A stretch of 64,000 nt of DNA, taken from Aldrovandia affinis. Its lineage: Eukaryota; Chordata; Actinopteri; Notacanthiformes; Halosauridae. The stretch lies in NCBI GenBank assembly GCA_029706075.1, contig JAINUG010000047.1, positions 4,275,830-4,339,829 of the forward strand, written 5' to 3'. Made by a program: the position numbers and the translations under genes. The notes beneath the pieces were generated by a model, which worked only from the letters and a program-made list of their open reading frames with translations, searched no databases and had not been told where the DNA came from. Numbering within the stretch: position 1 is the stretch's first letter; the number at the start of each line of letters is the position of its first letter. Of this stretch, positions 55,400 to 64,000 are shown in pieces.

Positions 55400-56760
55400 C
55401 AATGGGGGAAATAAGTATTGAACACATCAACATTTTGTCCAGTAAATGTATTTCCAATGAGCCTATTTAAGTGAAATTTGCACCAGACTTTGGTATTAAC
55501 TCAAAAAGGAAAGGCAAGGAACCAGCTGAAAACTATAACTAATTAGGAGGCAACTCTACCTCCAATCTGTGCTAATTAATGTCAGCTGGGTTAAAATATA
55601 TTGATGGGCTATAAAAGGTTTTTTTTTGTTACCAAGGTGCCACACAAGAAACATCTAATGATGGGTAAAAGCAAAGAGCTCTCTCAAGACCTTTGCAACC
55701 AGATTGTTGCAAAACATGAAAATGGAATTGGCTACAGACACAACTTCTGAATCTTCCAGTAAGCACCATTGGGGGCATTATCCGTAAGTGGAAGCAACAT
55801 CACTCCACCATCAACCGGCCATGCACAGGAGCTCCTCGCAAGATTTCTGATCAGGAGTCAGAAGGATACTTTGAAGAGTAGCCAAAGAGCCAAGGACCAC
55901 TAGGAAAGAGCTCCAGAAAGACTTGAAGAGGCAGGTACAACTGTGACAGAAAGGACAGTAGGCAATGCACTCCACCGCCATGGCCTCTGTGCACGCTCAG
56001 CCCGCAAGACTCCACTACTGAAAAAAGACATGTTGAAGCTCGTTTAAAGTTTGCCAAACAACATTTGGACAAGCCAGTGAACTACTGGGAGCATGTACTC
56101 TGGTCAGATGAGACCAAAATTGAACTTTTTGGCTGTCACCCAACACACCATGTTTGGAGGAGAAATGGCACTGCACATCACCCGAATAACACTATACCAA
56201 CAGTGAAGTTTGGAGGTGGAAGTATCATGATGTGGGGCTGTTTCTCCTCTCGTGGTACTGGCAGACTCCAGCAGGACAACGATCCAAAGCATACAGCAAA
56301 GGAAACTCGCAATTGGTTTCAGAGAAAGAAAATCAACTTGTTGGAATGGCCCAGTCAATCACCTGACTTAAACCCAATTGAACATTTGTGGAAGCATCTG
56401 AAGATCCAGATTCACAAGAGGGCCCCCCGCAATCTTCAAGATTTAAAGACAATCTGTGTAGAGGAATGGGACAAAATCACACCTGAATACTGCGGGCGAT
56501 TAGTTACTTCATAAAGAAAGCGCCTTGAAGCTGTCATTACAAACAAAGGCTTCTCCGATAAGTAATGTCGGTAATTAATTAAGTAATTAATTTCAGTTAA
56601 TGTGTTCAATACTTTATTTACATATGGACTTTAATGTTTATTTTTGTCTGGATTTTAATGTTAATACCGATTTCTGGTGCAAATTTCACTTGAATGGCCT
56701 CATTGGAAATACATTTACTGGGAAAAATTTTGATGTGTTCAATACTTATTTCCCCCATTG
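55400..56760 (+). mobile_element. Tc1-like transposon with about 95-bp inverted repeats (copy C, different family)
   Basis: The ends are caatgggggaaataagtatt and its exact complement, each beside TA. Inverted similarity runs for about 90-105 bp (through gaaatttgcaccag). The interior holds a damaged transposase. The family is distinct from copies A and B. Confidence 0.92.
55658..56563 (+). pseudogene. Tc1-like transposase, broken and internally deleted (copy C)
   Basis: It starts MMGKSKELSQDL. It keeps [48 protein letters not shown] and [16 protein letters not shown]. About 100 bases normally found between GRL and QQDND are missing in frame, removing part of the catalytic domain between the two Asp residues. 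Upstream frameshifts and stops (for example TGA near 55748) also break it. Confidence 0.88.
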
Positions 56761-57101
56761 TATGTATCTCTTTGATTGATTACAAGTTTAAAACTAAACC
56801 AAAGTTTTTGGCATAGCTTTTGAATTTGTCTCACTGTCTCTGCTATACTGCACATGAACTTGGTACCAGGTCCAAGAGTTGCCATTTGGCTATGTGATCT
56901 GTGTGGGATTCTTGGCTGAAGGTGTTACCATTTCCAGCTGGCATACCTGAATTACATAGGCAAAGCTAAAATGACTTTTGCAAGTGTGATAGCTTCTTTC
57001 ACAGAAATGTACTTAAGCCTACATTTATGAATCGGTCGTACCATTCTATTGCCTGAGATGGGATCCCAACGTAGGTCCATTATGTGTTACAACATAGCTA
57101 T

Positions 57102-57838
57102 TGTTACGGCCCCGATGGGTTTAGGGGTACTGGGGAGATTGTAACATAAAATAATATAAATATGATCGGGTGATGAACGAAAATGGGGGTAAATAATAAA
57201 GCCAAGGCAAGAGGGAAGGTGCAGTCGGTGTTTATATACATATAAGTGACAGTAGTGAGGCTATTTACATATTTACAAAGGTCACAATACAAACACAAAG
57301 ACACAAGGCCAAGGGACACGGATGTTGCCAAAGAAATGAACTTAATAAAACAGAACAGGGCTAGCTACAAACAAAAACTAAGATAGGCTGACTATCTAAA
57401 CTTTTATACAAAATAAAAGTCTACCTATGTAATCTATACTAGCTACCCGTAACCAAAGGTACACAGATGGCAACCACCCCTTTCCTAATGTGTGTATACA
57501 CAGGATTGACCTAACGATGAAAATGTATAGAGGCCTCCCTCTTACCTATCCCAAGGCCTATGTGGGAACAAACAGGGAATAAAACCATACACTTTCACAC
57601 TTTCAAACTTTCACTGGCTCTCAGTCTCTCAGTCTCTCACAAACACAGCTGAAACAAACAGACAGGATCTTGCAGGAAGCAGTCACGGGGTTTTTATGGA
57701 AGGGCAGGTGATTGATGGAGGCGGGACCAGGACATACAAATGATTGACAGTGGGGAAGGCGAATGGAATGGCGGATGGCACTCCTGCAGAACACGGAAAC
57801 AGAGAAGACAAAAACACATATACACGTGCAACGTAACA
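57102..57838 (+). mobile_element. Solo LTR-like element (737 bp)
   Basis: It begins tgttacggcccc and ends cgtaaca, with TG...CA termini extended to an inverted heptamer (tgttacg/cgtaaca). The 4-bp direct repeat ctat flanks it (57098-57101, 57839-57842). There is no internal gag/pol sequence, so it fits a solo LTR left by recombination. The orientation and family of the retrotransposon are not determined. Confidence 0.6.
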
Positions 57839-57842
57839 CTAT

Positions 57843-60098
57843 AGCATTACTGTACTGGATTCACATTGCATTTCCTTATTAGCCACAGAGGTGACTATCA
57901 TGTCAATGGAGAGTAAGGAATGGCCAAGAGCCTTCATATCATTTATGCATTTGAAAAGTAAAACTTTCAAAGAAAGCACCAGGTACTTCAATGTGGATTA
58001 TTTTGATAGATTTTCGGTAAATGACAAACTAACACAAAAGAGCATCTCTTCAGAGCAAAACATAAAGACACAGCACATGAAATTGCCATTCAGTTCCTCC
58101 CTTTAACAGATGTGTGAATCAGTGCTTTGATTGGAAAGCTTCTCGGATTCCACAAGACGTGAGCACGAGGCATGCACCATGCGATGAGGCAGCACTGATC
58201 TTCTTCTCTCCTGAATGACGCCAGATTGAAATGGTAATCTTGTAGCAAGGTTTAATTGCTTTGTGAGATGGAGGAATGAGAATACAAGAGCAGAGGGATC
58301 CAGAGGTTCTCGGAACTTCAGGCAGCCTCTCTTTGTCTCTCCAGGACCGATCCAGCCACAGATAAGGCATTATATCCACTCCTCTTGTCACATTAATCAG
58401 ATATTGTATATTTAATCAGATATTGTATATATTGTATCTCTTTAAAAGGCTGCCTTGCATGACTTCGTGGCAGGACTGATATTACAAATCTCCTACATTA
58501 TCACCTGGTTTGATTCTGCATAGGTCCCTCGGGGACATAAAGGAAATGTATTAAACTATTCTTCAAGAAACTTTTTTAACCTGCTTGCAAACAAAAAATG
58601 ACTGTCGCCCCAATGGCGTATAATGGTGGTAAGAAATTCCAGGGTCTAATATTTTGATCTCATCCCAAACACAATACCACTGATTGACAGTGTTCCAATT
58701 ATGCAGGAAAATGACTATGCCCTTCCACAAAGTCACTGACTCTATTCGTGTAGGGCAGAACAAGTCCTGACATATGATTTAGGGCTACGGTAGGGTCAAT
58801 TACTAGAGGAGAATGGAGCATTCTTAATGTCATGTTTTAGCAAATCATTAAAAATGCATGTAAGATTTAAAAAAATGGTTAATATGCAGTATGAAATATG
58901 TTTAAATATAAGTCGTAGAGAAAACCAGGGTATTAGAAAGAATTATGTTTTTTTAAGATTTCAGTGCTACAAATACACATAATGTTTTTGTTTCAGTATG
59001 TTCAACAAGAAGACATACAATGTATTTAAGACTGCATTAACTGATGAATTATGACAGACTATTTTGTTGCCAGGAATAACAAGAATATGATTAAGCTTTC
59101 CATTATCAGATATCTGTCACATGCAACCTTTTTGTAATGGATATATGTAGTTTCCAGCTTTAATATATTTAGCATGCATGTTATCTTGTAATCCTGCACC
59201 TTGAGGGTGTTTAAGGTGCAGGCAGTACAATCTTATTTTTTTTAATGAACAGCTGGTGCATTATAAATATAATGTATTGTTGGGAAAAATTATACACATA
59301 TGTTAATGCTTCAAAATGTAGCATTGTGTATCCACTCTAACTGATAATTCCAGTATAGCGTTTTAACTTTGGCCTGATATCACCACAGTATTTAAAGTGG
59401 AGGCATTTGATAATGTGCACTGGGACATGGGAAAGGTAAGTGCGCCACTTAACCAGAAAGATCAGAGGATTACGTTTGAGCCATACTATCAAGGAAGCTT
59501 AATTTACAAAAATGATTCAGTTACAGAACTACTCTGAAGGGTATCAGAACATTGCATATTACCCATTGTGATGTAATTCAGGCACATGTGTGATTCAATC
59601 ATAATCTAAATATTTTGATTGAAAAAAGGGCAAGATAATTTTTTGACAGGCTAAGATAATTAAAATGGATTAATAACATGCCTAATTTTTTCTAATTGTG
59701 ATGACAAAAACAAGAATTGACATTTGGTCCAAACTCTATGGATGATTAAAACCCCTCTGGTAAATCATCCAATATGAGAACAAGCTGTGAGCACCTTCTG
59801 GTGATGTAAGCCATTAAACACACAATTAGGTTACTTGTTTCACCACCCATGCTTGTTTCACCACCCATGCTGAGAGCACATAGCATTGGATCAAATAATC
59901 CCAGTTGTTTTGAACATGTGACACCATTGCCAGTTTGAGATGGTACTGAAGAGGTAAATGTATTTTGCTTTGAGTCCAAGGATTTATATCATAGGAGGAA
60001 ATATAAATAATATCGTTCAGCCCCTTTTGATTTTGAACCCTTTCATTGATGAGGATCTTCCTCTTGGGTTCAGCTTAATTTAGCTAATGCAAGTATTA
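57843..60098. other. Intergenic DNA
   Basis: No gene. A complex stretch at about 58110-58400 stands out from the AT-rich background, and an 18-bp tandem duplication (cttgtttcaccacccatg, twice) lies at 59834-59869. Confidence 0.5.
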
Positions 60099-61625
<1,527 letters not shown>

Positions 61626-61627
61626 TA

Positions 61628-62879
61628 GTTGTGCGAAGGAAGAATATGACTTCTAATAGGTTTATTATAGGCTACATTCTCACACAGAATATATATTAGG
61701 TCTTTTCAAGTGCAGCAGGCTGCTCAATTAAAACTTTTCTCCTGTGTACTCTAGCTTGTGCCTTGAATGGCTATTCTCTGATACAATTAAATATATTTCC
61801 TTTGCATTTACGCAAATCAGATCTCTGCAGTGAGTATTACACGTGAGTATTACTACACATTGGACTTGTGATATACTTAAATCTACTAAACACCTCTGCA
61901 TACACTCTCTGTGCACTTTTGTGTGTTTACATTAGATAACACTGGTGTCAACAATGACTAAACACATCACACTGTATTTGTTGGGCACCCTCAGGTTCTT
62001 TAAATATAGTTTATTAAAGTTGCTAACTTCAGCTTTTAATGGGTGTCTTTATTACAAGTGTGAAGCACTTCTGGGGCTATTAAATATGCTGCATTCTCAT
62101 TATCTTAGGGCTGGACGTTTTTTCTCTCCCTAACCCTGTAATTTCTTTCATAAGCAGGGCAGTAGAATTTAACCAAGGGCTAAAAATGTGTGGCTTGTTT
62201 TTTGGCAGAGACTCCATGGACTAAGTCTGAGGCCCGTCATCTGCCTAATCCCCATGCTGCTGATGCTGCTTTTCTTTTTCTTTCACATTTGATTTCTGGA
62301 ATTGAGTATTAGTTCATGACAATCTCAAAAACGAAAAGGGATGAACGTCACCTATATTTAATATATTATATTATATATGTTAATGACAATCTCAACTAAA
62401 TCAACTAAATGTGAACCTATACGGGCAGCAATAACACAAAAAATGATGCTAATTAATATGACATGGACATAGTAGCATAGGAAGCTAATGTTATTTAATC
62501 AGAACAGCATTATCTGCTGATTATTGATTGATTGTTTGAGATTATTAATAAAAGTAAATTTTAAAGCTATTCTTACGATGTCCTTCTATTCTCTTATTTG
62601 GTGATCTGGGGCTGGGACTTTGTAGTCATGTGACTGAGCAGAATGTGAGGGAATTTGCTCAGTCACCAAGATGGTTTTATAATTGTGAGAAGAGGACAGC
62701 AGGGAAGCTGCAAAACAGACACTTAGTTCTCCTTTGTGGAGACTATTACTAACTTCAAGGAGGACTGACAGCTGTGACAATGCTCAGGGGGAGAGGACTT
62801 CTTTCCAGCTAACTGTTAAACATTTTCACTGTTAGACACACATGTTAGATACAAACATGTAGCCTGAATGAAAAGCGAT
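61628..62879. other. Intergenic DNA, nothing recognised
   Basis: AT-rich, short frames only. Confidence 0.5.
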
Positions 62880-64000
62880 TGTGTTATGTTCTGCTATGTC
62901 TGTTTGGTTTGTTTTTGTACTTTGTTTATTTATTATTCGTCATTCTTGTTTCATTCACGTTCTGTTCCCCGTCTGTCATTGTTCCTGTTTGTTCCGAGAT
63001 CCACTCCTTGTCTTTTGTCATGCACTTCGGGAAATTCTATGTTTCGGTTTTTCCATCTTAGTTTCTAATCTCGTTTTACTTCTTTCTTTCTTTCTATTAC
63101 ACTTTGTATATATTAGTTAGATTTATATATTACTATATGTATATATATAGAAATCAACCTGCGTTGTAATAACCAGGCGTGCAATATCGGACGTAACACT
63201 AAGCCACTTAATAAACAACCACAACCCGTAAGGAGTACCAGTGAAACAGTGGTATAGAAAAGTTATATATATTTATTAATATGAATACATTTGATGATTA
63301 TTCTCTATTTATAACATGGAAGTCCTTTAAAAGACAAAAACAGGTTGCAAGGTCTCACCGGGTAGCCAGCTAGCTGTTCCAGACCCTCGAAGATGATAGG
63401 GGAGGTCTTCTCCTCGGAGTTCCCAAAATGGTATTACGAATAACAATATTTATTAATTAGCAACTAGGCGGATAATCAGAGTAACGCAATCACCAAGCTG
63501 TAATTAACAATGTCGTAAAGAGAACTGATGGCATTCAGGTGGCAACCACTATATATAGTCCCACATCTTTTTAAAAGTCTCCTCCGTGATGTAGCCCAGC
63601 GATGTCCAACTGCATCTTCTCTTGTCACGTTGCTTGGAGGGTTCCCCTGGAAACCATGTGCGTCCTCAAGCAGGTCCCAGCAGGGTAGTGACGCCATCTC
63701 CACCTAACGGGGAGAAATCAAGGAAACACAGCAGCAGGCAAATCCAAAAGGAAACACGAAGTAAAGGGACGTAACAATTACTAACCTACTAAACTACTAA
63801 CATTAGGGATTTAGATTAAGTTACTAACACTACTAATCACTAATTATCTCACGCTTCTAACTATCGCTATCTTTCTCTCTCTTGTTGTCCTATCCCTGTA
63901 CGCTTATCACGTTTCACTTCATTTGCACGCAGATTTCTATATGCGTTCCTCCCCTTCGAACTATTCACGTGTCTGCCTGCTCTTCCAGGTCGTTTATTGT
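62880..64000 (+). repeat. Repeat copy related to the interior of the hAT element at 3385-4932
   Basis: 62880-63045 is collinear with about 4330-4478 (gtttggtttgtttttgta, gttctgttccccgtctgtca, gggaaattctatgttt). 63045-63135 and 63784-63970 match the reverse complement of 4480-4755. This copy therefore carries the unit in one piece, split by an insertion at 63136-63776, and continues past the window edge. Confidence 0.7.
63136..63776 (-). mobile_element. LTR-like insertion nested in the repeat
   Basis: It interrupts the repeat exactly where the copy at 4620-4700 is continuous. attacta flanks both sides (63129-63135, 63777-63783). On the minus strand it opens tgttacgtccc. The distal end lies in a TA-rich tract, so the true boundary and duplication length are uncertain. 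No coding content. Confidence 0.5.

Overview
This window is nuclear DNA of a ray-finned fish, very probably a teleost. It has spliced vertebrate genes with long introns and AT-rich intergenic DNA. The interspersed repeats are typical of fish: several Tc1-like transposons, hAT elements, CR1-, L2- and L1-type LINEs, tRNA-derived SINEs, and GT/TC microsatellites. The sequence does not fix the species.

There are two real protein-coding genes, both on the + strand. The first (93-22532, at least 12 coding exons) is FAM169A, whose human product is SLAP75, a soluble lamin-associated protein. All exon phases fit together. The N-terminal half closely follows the mammalian protein. The last exon is extraordinary: 2,058 codons of Glu/Lys-rich sequence in which the short basic C-terminal motif that mammals carry once (V-V-D/E-R-R-x-L-R) is repeated about 12-14 times. 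This gives a predicted protein of about 2,519 residues, against roughly 670 in human. Higher-order copies within the exon show repeated in-frame segmental duplication. I consider this the main novelty of the window. The second gene is ENC1 (coding exon 35628-37397, 589 codons, intact), a BTB-BACK-Kelch CUL3 adaptor. It has a probable 5' UTR exon near 34.3 kb and a probable 3' UTR exon from 41.1 kb.

Layout: 1-22.5 kb FAM169A, with introns 1, 4 and 5 filled by a SINE, a hAT element, a truncated L1, a hAT MITE and a CR1 LINE. 22.5-34 kb is AT-rich 3' flank and intergenic DNA with an L2 LINE, SINE remnants, two CTCF-like motifs in divergent orientation and a deleted Tc1-like element. 34-42 kb is ENC1. 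42-64 kb is a gene-poor flank with four Tc1-like copies or fragments, a solo-LTR-like insertion, a nested LTR-like insertion and a few complex, unique-looking stretches that may be conserved regulatory DNA.

FAM169A and ENC1 are also near neighbours in the same relative orientation on human 5q13.3, but there NSA2, GFM2 and HEXB lie between them. I see no trace of those three genes here. The two genes are not expected to act in one pathway; the link is positional. Repeat classes were assigned by recognition of protein motifs, terminal repeats and target-site duplications, without a database search.
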